A stretch of DNA of 64,000 nt, taken from assembly GCF_014334015.1 (NCBI RefSeq), contig NZ_CP060488.1, positions 2,004,501-2,068,500 on the forward strand, in the 5' to 3' direction. Source of the stretch: Bacteroides sp. M10. GTDB lineage: Bacteria > Bacteroidota > Bacteroidia > Bacteroidales > Bacteroidaceae. This document shows, piece after piece, positions 28,187 through 36,116 of the stretch; within the stretch, counting starts at the first letter, position 1, and each line of letters starts with the position of its first letter. The translations under genes and the position numbers were made by a program. The notes beneath the pieces were generated by a model. That model saw only the letters and a list, made by a program, of their open reading frames with translations. It did no database searches and was not told the origin of the DNA.

Positions 28187-28194
28187 CAAAAGTA
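28187..28194 (-). promoter_or_regulatory. -7 promoter box of the recombinase gene
   Basis: The minus strand reads TACTTTTG, a TAnnTTTG match, 38 bases before the recombinase ATG. Confidence 0.55.
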
Positions 28195-28251
28195 GTTATC
28201 TTTTTTGTTGTTAATGCCTTTAAAATCTCTCCGATTACCTTGTATTTTTTG

Positions 28252-28259
28252 TAGCTTTG
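28252..28259 (+). promoter_or_regulatory. -7 promoter box of recO
   Basis: TAGCTTTG matches TAnnTTTG, 30 bases before the recO ATG. Confidence 0.6.
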
Positions 28260-28289
28260 CTTCGGATTTGGAAATGAGGTTATTCAGTT

Positions 28290-29018
28290 ATGCTGCAAAA
28301 AACGAAAGGAATAGTTCTTCATACGTTGAAATACAATGATACTTCTATCATTGTAGATATGTATACGGAGTTGTTCGGCAGAGCTTCTTTCCTTGTAACA
28401 GTGCCTCGTTCGCGAAAAGCGGCTGTGAAATCCGTACTTTTCCAGCCGTTATCTTTTATCGAGTTCGAGGCTGACTATCGGCCTAATGCGACACTTTATC
28501 GTGTGAAGGAAGCGAAATCTTTTTATCCATTTTCTTCCATACCTTATGATCCGTATAAGTCTTCGATGGCACTTTTCTTGTCGGAGTTTCTTTACAGGGC
28601 TATCCGGGAGGAGGCAGAGAACTGTCCGTTATTCGCCTATCTGCAACATTCTATCATTTGGCTGGATGAGTGTGGAGAGGGATTTGCCAATTTTCATCTG
28701 GTTTTTCTGATGCGTCTTTCGCGTTTTCTGGGGCTTTACCCAAACCTGGAAGATTATCATACCGGCGATTACTTCGATTTATTGAATGCCTGTTTCACTT
28801 CCATTCGTCCCCAACTACATTCTTCCTATATCAATCCTGAAGAGGCTGCCCGTCTCCGTCAATTGATGCGCATGAATTATGAGACCATGCATCTTTTCGG
28901 TATGAGCCGTGCGGAGCGTACCCGTTGCCTGACGATTATGAATGATTATTATCGTTTGCATCTGCCTGACTTCCCGGCATTGAAATCATTGGAGGTATTA
29001 AAAGAACTGTTTGATTAG
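28290..29018 (+). CDS. recO: DNA repair protein RecO
   Basis: A 242-residue recombination mediator that helps RecR load RecA at single-strand gaps. The N-terminal OB fold shows [33 protein letters not shown]. The helical middle part contains [10 protein letters not shown] and [13 protein letters not shown]. Bacteroidota RecO proteins often lack the zinc-binding Cys cluster, and none is seen here. The gene follows its own promoter and has no downstream partner on the strand within 160 bases. Confidence 0.94.
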   Translation: MLQKTKGIVLHTLKYNDTSIIVDMYTELFGRASFLVTVPRSRKAAVKSVLFQPLSFIEFEADYRPNATLYRVKEAKSFYPFSSIPYDPYKSSMALFLSEFLYRAIREEAENCPLFAYLQHSIIWLDECGEGFANFHLVFLMRLSRFLGLYPNLEDYHTGDYFDLLNACFTSIRPQLHSSYINPEEAARLRQLMRMNYETMHLFGMSRAERTRCLTIMNDYYRLHLPDFPALKSLEVLKELFD

Positions 29019-29143
29019 TGCTTTTAATCGTTTACGGTTATCCTGCTTTTATTCGTTTCCAATCCAGAAAGGCCAATACGGCGTTTTTCAGTGCGGCGAT
29101 GCTTTTGATTACAGACAAGATACTGAATTCTAAAAATATATGT

Positions 29144-29151
29144 TACTTTTG
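29144..29151 (+). promoter_or_regulatory. -7 promoter box of the lipoprotein and PagL-like pair
   Basis: TACTTTTG matches TAnnTTTG, 31 bases before the ATG at 29183. Confidence 0.6.
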
Positions 29152-29182
29152 TCCCTTATGAAATGACAAGAGAGAAAACAAC

Positions 29183-30127
29183 ATGAAAACATTCATAAAC
29201 TTCACGACTTATTTTCTTATTCTATTGGGACTCTATAGTTGTAACGGTGATGTATTTGTTGATGATTTCCGGTCTTCCGATTCAGAACTTACTTTGGACG
29301 GAAACGGTGATGTCGCAACGATCCGATTTGCATCTTCCAATTGGGATTTATTTGGGATGTATAATTACGATGAAAGCTTTTCCTATCCATATAAAGTTTT
29401 TGATGAGAATGGTAATCTGATAATGACGGATCAAATCCCATACTTGAAGGGATTGGGCAAGATTGTATGCGACGAGGAGTTGATAGGTTTCACCGTCGAT
29501 CGCAGCAATCCTAAAGAATTGAAGATAACGGTGGACGAGAACGCTCGTTCTACTCACTTTCGATTAATGCTTGTAGTAGGCAACGAATATGAGTCGCAAG
29601 ATATATATGTTGAAATTTCACCATCGGACAGGTATGTGTTCGATCATATCACTTATTCTTTAGATATGTATTCTTACGGAAAGGTGATAGAGACACAAAG
29701 AAGTTTTGTACAATCTAACTATTGGGACATTCCATACCCCTATCTGTTATCTCCTTATGAGGATGTTCAACATGAAGTGATATTCACAAGCTATATGCCC
29801 GAGGCTTTTCAATTATTGGGAGAAAGTAATCTGACAGTAGAGATACCGAGCATTAAGAGTAGATATTTGGAGATGAATGGTAAAAAGGCGCAATATATCT
29901 CTACAAAACAATCCTTTCCTTACCATAATACAGAGCAGAAAGAAATCCTCATTCCGCCTTCTACTATTCAGAGAATCACCTTGATGTTAGAGTATGAGCG
30001 GTTTGAAACGCAATACACTCTCTATGCTTTCCACCCTAAAACCAAAAAGCAACGAATCATCACCGGTATGCTGCAAAGTAAAATGCCTGTAGACTATCAC
30101 ATAAAACGCGAGAACATCAATGAATAG
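29183..30127 (+). CDS. Lipoprotein of unknown function, translationally coupled to a PagL-like protein
   Basis: A 314-residue lipoprotein: signal MKTFINFTTYFLILLGLYSC, lipid Cys at residue 20. The remainder is beta-rich, with an apparent Ig-like part (about 30-150) and a second half with charged strands (KELKITVDENARSTHFRLMLVVG). I recognise no domain with confidence. Its last eight bases overlap the start of the next gene, so the two are probably translated together. Candidate roles are an outer-membrane partner or substrate-presenting protein for the PagL-like barrel; this is inference from context only. Confidence 0.75.
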   Translation: MKTFINFTTYFLILLGLYSCNGDVFVDDFRSSDSELTLDGNGDVATIRFASSNWDLFGMYNYDESFSYPYKVFDENGNLIMTDQIPYLKGLGKIVCDEELIGFTVDRSNPKELKITVDENARSTHFRLMLVVGNEYESQDIYVEISPSDRYVFDHITYSLDMYSYGKVIETQRSFVQSNYWDIPYPYLLSPYEDVQHEVIFTSYMPEAFQLLGESNLTVEIPSIKSRYLEMNGKKAQYISTKQSFPYHNTEQKEILIPPSTIQRITLMLEYERFETQYTLYAFHPKTKKQRIITGMLQSKMPVDYHIKRENINE

Positions 30128-31349
30128 AAATATGAATACCGGACGATTGCTGTATATGATTTGCTTATTAGCTTTCTCGGCAGTTGGCGGAAAGTTAGAG
30201 GCACAGACAGTTGTGCAACCAGTCGAACAGCAACACGACAGCATAAAATATGCGCCTATCCATCAGATTGGTTTTGACATTCGTCCCGGTTATGTGGCTC
30301 CGACAAATAGTTTCCTCGAAGGAGATAATGCGCAACAGAAAAGGATTAACCAATCACTTTCCCTGCATTTGAAATATGCTTTCCGGTTTAGCAAAGACTC
30401 CAATTTGGGTAGATTGTATCCTCATGCTTATCAGGGGATAGGTATTTCATATAATACTTTCTACTGTCCCGCTGAATTGGGAAATCCCGTGGCGGTATAT
30501 GCCTTTCAGGGCGCACGTATTATGCAAGTTTCACCTCGTCTGTCATTTGATTATGAGTGGAATTTCGGTGCATCTTTCGGTTGGAAGAAATATGACGGGC
30601 AATACTATCCGCAGAATGAAGTTATTGGTTCTAAAATCAATGCATATATCAATTTAGGTTTGGTATTGAATTGGCAACTTCATCCGCAGTGGAAACTGGC
30701 AGCAGGTGTAGATCTCACACATTTTTCCAATGGAAATACACATTATCCTAATGGGGGACTTAATGTTATTGGAGGAAGAATCGGAGTGGTACGTACGTTC
30801 GGTGAAGAGGATGCATCCACAGATGTTCCCAAACGCCTTTATGTGAAGCCGCATATCAGCTATGACTTGGTGATATACGGAGCTACACGTAAAAGAGGGT
30901 TTGTAAAAGATGGCGTACCAAGTTTGGTGCCCGGTTCATTTGGTATTGCCGGGCTCAATTTCGCTCCGATGTATAATTTTAACAACTATTTTCGTGCCGG
31001 GCTTTCTCTGGATGCACAGTATGACGAGAGTGCCAATATTAAAGACTATAAACTGGAAGGAAGCTTTATGGACGATTTAAAGTTTCATCGTCCTCCTTTC
31101 CGGGAACAATTTGCCGTTGGTTTGTCTCTCCGGGCAGAATGGGTGATGCCTATTTTTTCAATCAATGCAGGTATTGGGCGAAATCTGATATGCAGTGGGG
31201 ATGATACAAAAGGGTTTTACCAGATTTTGGCTCTCAAAACCTATGTCACCCGACATTTGTTTTTGCATGTGGGATATCAGTTGAGCAAATTTAAAGATCC
31301 TAATAACCTGATGTTGGGGCTTGGATATAGATTTCATGACAAACGATGA
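30120..31349 (+). CDS. PagL-like acyloxyacyl hydrolase, outer membrane
   Basis: A 409-residue exported barrel with signal ending near KLEAQ. The centre contains DLTHFSNGNTHYPNGGLN, matching the catalytic segment of PagL lipid A 3-O-deacylases. His201 and Ser203 align with PagL His126 and Ser128. The position of catalytic Glu140 is Asn215 here. The protein is about 2.5 times the length of classical PagL, with long added strands on both sides. It should sit in the outer membrane and may remove acyl chains from lipid A or another lipid. It overlaps the upstream lipoprotein gene by eight bases. The alternative, a non-catalytic barrel derived from PagL, remains open. Confidence 0.75.
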   Translation: MNRNMNTGRLLYMICLLAFSAVGGKLEAQTVVQPVEQQHDSIKYAPIHQIGFDIRPGYVAPTNSFLEGDNAQQKRINQSLSLHLKYAFRFSKDSNLGRLYPHAYQGIGISYNTFYCPAELGNPVAVYAFQGARIMQVSPRLSFDYEWNFGASFGWKKYDGQYYPQNEVIGSKINAYINLGLVLNWQLHPQWKLAAGVDLTHFSNGNTHYPNGGLNVIGGRIGVVRTFGEEDASTDVPKRLYVKPHISYDLVIYGATRKRGFVKDGVPSLVPGSFGIAGLNFAPMYNFNNYFRAGLSLDAQYDESANIKDYKLEGSFMDDLKFHRPPFREQFAVGLSLRAEWVMPIFSINAGIGRNLICSGDDTKGFYQILALKTYVTRHLFLHVGYQLSKFKDPNNLMLGLGYRFHDKR

Positions 31350-31502
31350 AAGAATAATCTTCATTTGCACGTTATTACACCGATATTTCGTGATAAAATC
31401 GAATAATTACGGCTTTAAAATCAACTTATACTACACAGAATGGGTCGTATACAATGGAAGAGTAACTGTTTCATGCCTTGAAACAGGCTGTTTGCTATAT
31501 CG

Positions 31503-31537
31503 AAACACTTTGTTTCTAGGCTCTAAACAAAGTGTTT
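31503..31537 (+). terminator. Terminator-like hairpin after the PagL-like gene
   Basis: AAACACTTTGTTT (31503-31515) pairs perfectly with AAACAAAGTGTTT (31525-31537) across a 9-base loop. Only two further T follow the stem. It lies 153 bases after the stop. The symmetrical stem could work in both directions. Confidence 0.6.
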
Positions 31538-31621
31538 TTGACGTTGAAACAATGTGTTCTTATACTGTGAACTAATGCTCTATACAAAAGATAAGAGGTG
31601 TTGCTACTATAAAAGAAAGTT

Positions 31622-31660
31622 GCAGATGTGTGTAAGATAAAACATCTTGCACGCATCTGC
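31622..31660. repeat. 17-bp hairpin downstream of yqeY
   Basis: The arms 31622-31638 and 31644-31660 pair over 17 positions, two of them G-U in the plus-strand RNA, around the loop AAAAC. On the minus strand it lies about 105 bases after the yqeY stop and could end the dcw transcript. Confidence 0.6.
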
Positions 31661-31764
31661 AACAGTATCTTGCACGGGTTTATACTGCTATTAATCAAAT
31701 AGATAAACTCTGGTTAGTGTAGGGTGCAAGATAAAAATAAAATCTTCTGTGGAAGTCCCGGAGG

Positions 31765-32214
31765 TTATCCCAAAAGCTCTTTCACTTTTGCAGAAATGGC
31801 ACGTCCTTCTGCAAGACCTGCCAACTTCTTGGAGGCAACTCCCATAACTTTACCCATATCTTTACCGCTTGTAGCACCTGTTTCAGCGATAATTTCCTTC
31901 AATGCAGCTTCCAGTTCTTCGGCAGTCATTTGTTTCGGCAGGTATTTCTCCATAACGGCTACCTGGCCTAATTCTACGTCAGCCAAATCCTGACGACCCT
32001 GTCCGATATAGATTTCAGCAGAATCTTTTCCTTGTTTCACAAGTTTCTGGATAATCTTCAGAGCAGCATCATCCGTCAATATATCGTTAGCTCCCGGGGC
32101 AGTCTTAGCTTCCAGGAAGAACTTCTTTATATTTCTCAAAGTTTCAAGGGCTACTTTGTCTTTCGCCTTCATTGCGGTTTTAATGTCTTCGCTGACTTGA
32201 TCGAATAAATCCAT
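31765..32214 (-). CDS. yqeY: GatB/YqeY domain protein
   Basis: A 149-residue cytoplasmic protein related to the tRNA-binding tail domain of the GatB amidotransferase subunit. Conserved features are the N-terminal LFDQVSEDIKTAMKAKDKVALETLR helix pair, YIGQGRQDLADVELGQVAVMEKYLP, and GATSGKDMGKVMGVASKKLAG. Its function is not settled; a link to tRNA is assumed from the fold. It is the last gene of the dcw unit, 85 bases after ftsZ. Confidence 0.9.
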   Translation of the reverse strand: MDLFDQVSEDIKTAMKAKDKVALETLRNIKKFFLEAKTAPGANDILTDDAALKIIQKLVKQGKDSAEIYIGQGRQDLADVELGQVAVMEKYLPKQMTAEELEAALKEIIAETGATSGKDMGKVMGVASKKLAGLAEGRAISAKVKELLG

Positions 32215-32299
32215 ACTATTATAATTAAAAATTAAAGATTAAAAATTAGATCTGAAGCCTGATTTTGCGAGTTTATAATTTTCGTTCTTAGTTCTTTGT

Positions 32300-33610
32300 T
32301 TAGAACGTAATCACACCGTTGTCATCTGTAGCTTCTTCCGTGGCTACTTCCTCTTCCAGAGCGGCTTTCGTCCGGATTTTGGTAAGAGTAGTCTTATCAC
32401 GCATATAAGTGGGAGAATCTTCTACCATGGCGATGATGTCATCGTTGTCCAGATCTTCCGTGTTGAAAAGATAGATGTGGCGGCGTTTGCGGAGGCTCTT
32501 GCTTCCGATGTTGCTGGCACTTTCGCCGTATGCCTTGCGGATACGTTCCTTGTTCTTTTCTTTTTCCTCTTCCAGTTGCAGTTGGCGTTCTTCCTCTTCC
32601 TGGCTGCGTGCAGCGTGCAGGCTGTCCATTCCGGGAACGTCTTCCACACCGAATCCGGTTGCCAATACGGTGATTTTTACTCTTGTTTCTAGTGAGTTGT
32701 CGATGGCAACGCCCCAAATCACTTCCACCCCTTCGCGGAATTTGCTCATGAACTCGTGTATCTCGTTCATTTCCTCCATCATCAGTTCCGATGACGGGCA
32801 GAAAGATACGTTCAACATTACTTTCTTGGCATTGAAGATATCATTGTTGTTGAGCAACGGAGAATGCAGGGCATCGTCGATTGCTTTCGTCACACGATTT
32901 TCTCCTTCGCCGAATCCGGTACTCATGATTGCTACTCCACCATCTTTCAGGATGGTTTTCACATCGGCAAAGTCAAGGTTGACCGTACCCCGCATGGTGA
33001 TAATCTCGGCAATGCTTTTGGCAGCAATGGAAAGAGTATCATCGGCTTTGCCGAAAGCGTTCATAAAGGTAAGGTCGGCGTATATTTCGCGCAGGCGTTC
33101 GTTGTTGATAACCAGCAAGGCATCAACATGCTGGGCGATGCGCTCTACGCCGTCCAGTGCCTGGATAATTTTCTTTTCTCCTTCGAAGATAAAGGGGATG
33201 GTGACGATACCGACAGTCAGAATATCCATTTCCTTCGCAATGCGGGCGATGACCGGAGCAGCTCCCGTTCCGGTTCCTCCTCCCATTCCAGCGGTGATGA
33301 ATACCATCTTGGTGCCGTCGTTCAGCTGGTTTCTGATATCTTCTATACTTTCTTCGGCGGCGTCGCGTGCCCGTTCGGGACGGTTGCCGGCTCCAAGCCC
33401 TTGCGTGATGCTACGGCCCAGTTGCAGTTTCACCGGGACAGGTGATTCGGCCAATGCCTGGTTGTCCGTGTTGCAAAGAACGAACGTTACATCATGGATG
33501 CCTTCCCGGTACATGTGGTTTACAGCATTACCACCACCACCACCTACACCAATCACTTTGATGATCTTCGGTGAATCTGTCGGGAAATCGAATTGTACTA
33601 TCTCGTCCAT
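32300..33610 (-). CDS. ftsZ: Cell division GTPase FtsZ
   Basis: The tubulin-like protein that forms the division ring. It has 436 residues. The nucleotide fold begins with IKVIGVGGGGGNAVNHMYREG, the signature GGGTGTG is at 110-116, and the T7 loop (LDFADVKTIL) is present. The C-terminal part is longer than in E. coli, with a charged linker (SQEEEERQLQLEEEKEKNKE) and an acidic tail, ending DDNGVITF. It is directly downstream of ftsA, which is expected to anchor it to the membrane. A 132-base spacer with a hairpin repeat separates the two. Confidence 0.97.
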   Translation of the reverse strand: MDEIVQFDFPTDSPKIIKVIGVGGGGGNAVNHMYREGIHDVTFVLCNTDNQALAESPVPVKLQLGRSITQGLGAGNRPERARDAAEESIEDIRNQLNDGTKMVFITAGMGGGTGTGAAPVIARIAKEMDILTVGIVTIPFIFEGEKKIIQALDGVERIAQHVDALLVINNERLREIYADLTFMNAFGKADDTLSIAAKSIAEIITMRGTVNLDFADVKTILKDGGVAIMSTGFGEGENRVTKAIDDALHSPLLNNNDIFNAKKVMLNVSFCPSSELMMEEMNEIHEFMSKFREGVEVIWGVAIDNSLETRVKITVLATGFGVEDVPGMDSLHAARSQEEEERQLQLEEEKEKNKERIRKAYGESASNIGSKSLRKRRHIYLFNTEDLDNDDIIAMVEDSPTYMRDKTTLTKIRTKAALEEEVATEEATDDNGVITF

Positions 33611-33677
33611 AATAATATGATTTCTGATTTATGATTTCTGGTTTCTGAACTCTGATTTTTGAATCTTGATTTATAAG

Positions 33678-33741
33678 TTATGATTTATGATTTATGATAT
33701 AGCGCGCAGCCAACTCATAAATCATAATTCATAAATCATAA
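33678..33741. repeat. Inverted TTATGATT-word repeat between ftsA and ftsZ
   Basis: TTATGATTTATGATTTATGA at 33678-33697 faces complementary words at 33715-33741 around a GC-containing centre (AGCGCGCAGCC). Related TGATTTCTG and TGATTTATGA words fill 33619-33677. The transcript would fold into a long AT-rich hairpin directly downstream of the ftsA stop codon. Confidence 0.65.
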
Positions 33742-33742
33742 A

Positions 33743-35197
33743 TCACTTCATATCGTCGTCGGAGAAGATTTCTTTCGTCAACGAGTCGATCTTGCGCTGA
33801 ATCCAGCTCGGACCGGCTTCTCTTTTCCGTCTTTCCTTCTCTTCCTTTTCCTTTTGCTTGCGAAGTTTTTCCGCTTCTTTAGCAGCTAACTTGGCTTCAC
33901 GCTCTTCTTCCTCTTTCTTGAGGCGGGCGAGGCGGGCCTGTTCCTTCAGCTCCTGGTCGTCTTCAAATATGTCTGCGGTCCTATGCACTTCCGGCTCCGG
34001 TTTGGAGACTGGCGGTACGGGAGCAGCAGCTTGCGGGGCGGTTTCAGTCAGGCAACAGTTTTGGTTCCCTTCAAACAGGAGACCGAACAATGTGTTCTGT
34101 GAACCGTCTTTTTTTAGTATATTGTTGGGGGCATGGACCGTATTGCGTGGAAGTTTCGCCATCCGTATCTTTTCTATCTTGCTGCGTTTGCGCAAGGTTT
34201 CGTCCAAGTTCTTCAGGTTGGCGGCCCCTCCTGTCAGGATGATTCCTGCCAGCAGTTTGTCCTCGTAGCTCGATAGTTGTATCTGGTTCCATACGTTGGC
34301 AACGATTTCCTCGGCACGGGCTTCGATGATATTGTTAAGATCCGCCACTTTGATGATACGGTTGTCATCATCCAGTTTGCAGGTTGCTTCTTCCTGTTCG
34401 GGGTCCTCTTCATAGAGGGCGTCGCCGTAGGCTTTTTTCAGGCGTTCGGCTTCTTCCTCCTCCATTTGCAGGGTGGTGATGTCACGCGTGATGCTGTTGC
34501 CTCCCAAAGGCAATACAGTCAGGAAGCGGAGAATGTTATTCTTATATACAGAGATGGTAGTTGTGTCTGCTCCGAAGTCGATCAGTGCACAACCCGAACG
34601 GCGTTCGCTTTCTGTCAGTACGGCATTTGCGGTTACTAACGGGGCGATCAGTTGGTCGGCAATATCAATTTTAGCCTGTTGGAAACAGTGCTCCAGGTTC
34701 TTACGTACGGAAGCACGGGCAACGATATTGAGGAAACGTCCTTCGATGTGGCTTCCTACCAGACCTACCGGATTGGCTTGCAGGTTATTACCTACCTTAT
34801 ATTCTTGTGGAGCTACGTCCAATATATCCATATCGACCACCGGGATGGCAATGTTCTCATCACCAATAGCGCTTACAAGCTCTTCGGATATGATAGCTTC
34901 TTCCTCCAGGTCGCGGCTTACTACATTGCGGACGGTGCGGAGTGATTGTCCGCCGATGCCTACATATACCTTGGCAATTGAGTTTTTCAACTCACCTTCC
35001 AGTCTGTTGATGATTGAAGTCAGGCTTTGCGCTGTCTTGTCCAGGTTAAAGATTACTCCTTTACGAATGAACGTAGAAGAGTCTTCCTGGGCATACGCTA
35101 ATACCTGCATGCTTCCGTCACTGTTCTTTCTTCCGGCCACACCGGTTATCTTCGATGAACCAAGTTCAATAGCGGCGATAAATTCTGTTGTTGCCAT
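33743..35197 (-). CDS. ftsA: Cell division protein FtsA
   Basis: An actin-like ATPase of 484 residues that tethers FtsZ to the inner membrane. The phosphate loop is FIAAIELGSSKITGVAG; the second is GCALIDFGADTTTISVY. The adenosine motif is LLAGIILTGGAANLKNL. The C-terminal 100 residues hold a long Lys/Glu-rich helical region (LKKEEEEREAKLAAKEAEKL) and then a short amphipathic membrane-targeting helix, WIQRKIDSLTKEIFS. The charged insertion before this helix is longer than in E. coli FtsA. It follows ftsQ by 80 bases. Confidence 0.96.
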   Translation of the reverse strand: MATTEFIAAIELGSSKITGVAGRKNSDGSMQVLAYAQEDSSTFIRKGVIFNLDKTAQSLTSIINRLEGELKNSIAKVYVGIGGQSLRTVRNVVSRDLEEEAIISEELVSAIGDENIAIPVVDMDILDVAPQEYKVGNNLQANPVGLVGSHIEGRFLNIVARASVRKNLEHCFQQAKIDIADQLIAPLVTANAVLTESERRSGCALIDFGADTTTISVYKNNILRFLTVLPLGGNSITRDITTLQMEEEEAERLKKAYGDALYEEDPEQEEATCKLDDDNRIIKVADLNNIIEARAEEIVANVWNQIQLSSYEDKLLAGIILTGGAANLKNLDETLRKRSKIEKIRMAKLPRNTVHAPNNILKKDGSQNTLFGLLFEGNQNCCLTETAPQAAAPVPPVSKPEPEVHRTADIFEDDQELKEQARLARLKKEEEEREAKLAAKEAEKLRKQKEKEEKERRKREAGPSWIQRKIDSLTKEIFSDDDMK

Positions 35198-35277
35198 AGG
35201 GTTATTTTATTTACTATTTTACTATTTACAATTTACTATATAGAGAGACTGTTTACTTATCATCTATCACTTATCAA

Positions 35278-36015
35278 CTACTCTCGTTTTGTGCAGATAA
35301 TCTGGTTGCTGAATTCGAGATTGATACGTGAATATTTGTTCCAGCCTACCCGGTTGAGTCCTTTTTTGTAGAACTCCTTCAAACGTGCCAGTTTATCTTC
35401 AAAGTTCTCCAGTTTTCCGAGATAGACCAGATGGTCTCCCACACGCGGCACCAATTCGATGTTCTGGTCGGGCAACACATGAATCTGTTCTATCTGGGCG
35501 TCCCAGAATTTATTATTATGCAAAAATACACCAAACTTATATAAATCCTTCATTGCAAACGACTTTTCTACGTTTCCGGTGACAATTACCCGGTGAGCGA
35601 CGCATTTTGCATCCGGTGGCATGACGGTTCCTTTGTTGTCAAGGTAGTAATTCTGACCGTTGGAGCTCATCACCCGAAGAATAGGGATACGTTGTGTCAC
35701 TTCCACGCATACTTTGCCGCTGGGTGTTTTGTAACACTCGGCTTCGTCAATCAACGGATGTTTGCTTAGTTCCCGTTCCAGTGACTTGGTAGAGATGCGC
35801 TCCATCTTCTTCCCGATGGGGTAGATCCCTTTGTGCTGAAGGATACCTTTCAGCTCTTCTTTGGTGATGAAGCCGGCGTATGCGGTATCCTTGATAACCA
35901 ATTCCATGTCACGGCAGGTCTGGTCGGCAGGCTTGCGGTTGAATGCGGTGATAGCTACGGCGAGGTAGGCTATAAGCACCAGCATGACGATGGATAGAAG
36001 GATTCTCTTTACCAT
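35278..36015 (-). CDS. ftsQ: Cell division protein FtsQ
   Basis: A bitopic division protein of 245 residues. A membrane segment lies at about 4-25 (ILLSIVMLVLIAYLAVAITAF). A POTRA-type region follows at about 35-110 (ELKGILQHKGIYPIGKKMERIS, then VCVEVTQRIPILRV). The beta domain contains NGQNYYLDNKGTVMP, a family hallmark. It links early and late divisome components. Position between murC and ftsA is canonical. Confidence 0.92.
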   Translation of the reverse strand: MVKRILLSIVMLVLIAYLAVAITAFNRKPADQTCRDMELVIKDTAYAGFITKEELKGILQHKGIYPIGKKMERISTKSLERELSKHPLIDEAECYKTPSGKVCVEVTQRIPILRVMSSNGQNYYLDNKGTVMPPDAKCVAHRVIVTGNVEKSFAMKDLYKFGVFLHNNKFWDAQIEQIHVLPDQNIELVPRVGDHLVYLGKLENFEDKLARLKEFYKKGLNRVGWNKYSRINLEFSNQIICTKRE

Positions 36016-36034
36016 AGTTTTTTTATTAATGAAG

Positions 36035-36116
36035 AATTAAGAATGAAGAATGAAGAATTGCTGCGCATCAATACGCTGGATAGAGATTCTTCATTCTTCA
36101 TTATTCATTCTTAATT
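36035..36116. repeat. Inverted GAATGAAGAA-word repeat between murC and ftsQ
   Basis: Words at 36035-36059 (built from AATTAAGAATGAAGAATGA) are repeated in reverse complement at 36086-36116, enclosing a 26-base GC-richer centre. The right arm reaches into murC and encodes its last residues (LRMNNEE) and stop. Confidence 0.65.

Larger units (their letters stand above)
31350..31764. other. Gap between convergent units, with repeated ATCTTGCAC words
   Basis: No gene seen in 415 bases. It holds the terminator at 31503-31537, the long hairpin at 31622-31660 and further copies of ATCTTGCAC at 31667-31675 (direct) and 31724-31732 (inverted). Short frames overlapping the area show no family resemblance. 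Confidence 0.5.

Noticed and set aside
32475..33620. 381-codon open frame antisense to ftsZ
   Set aside because: It mirrors the coding strand of ftsZ, is Ser/Arg-rich with no domain, and ftsZ is certain on the other strand.
33619..33741. Possible CRISPR-like repeats
   Set aside because: The words are short, degenerate, contiguous and inverted; there are no unique spacers of even length and no cas genes.
34473..35243. 256-codon frame antisense to ftsA
   Set aside because: No family features; it extends into the AT-rich spacer and overlaps a certain gene.
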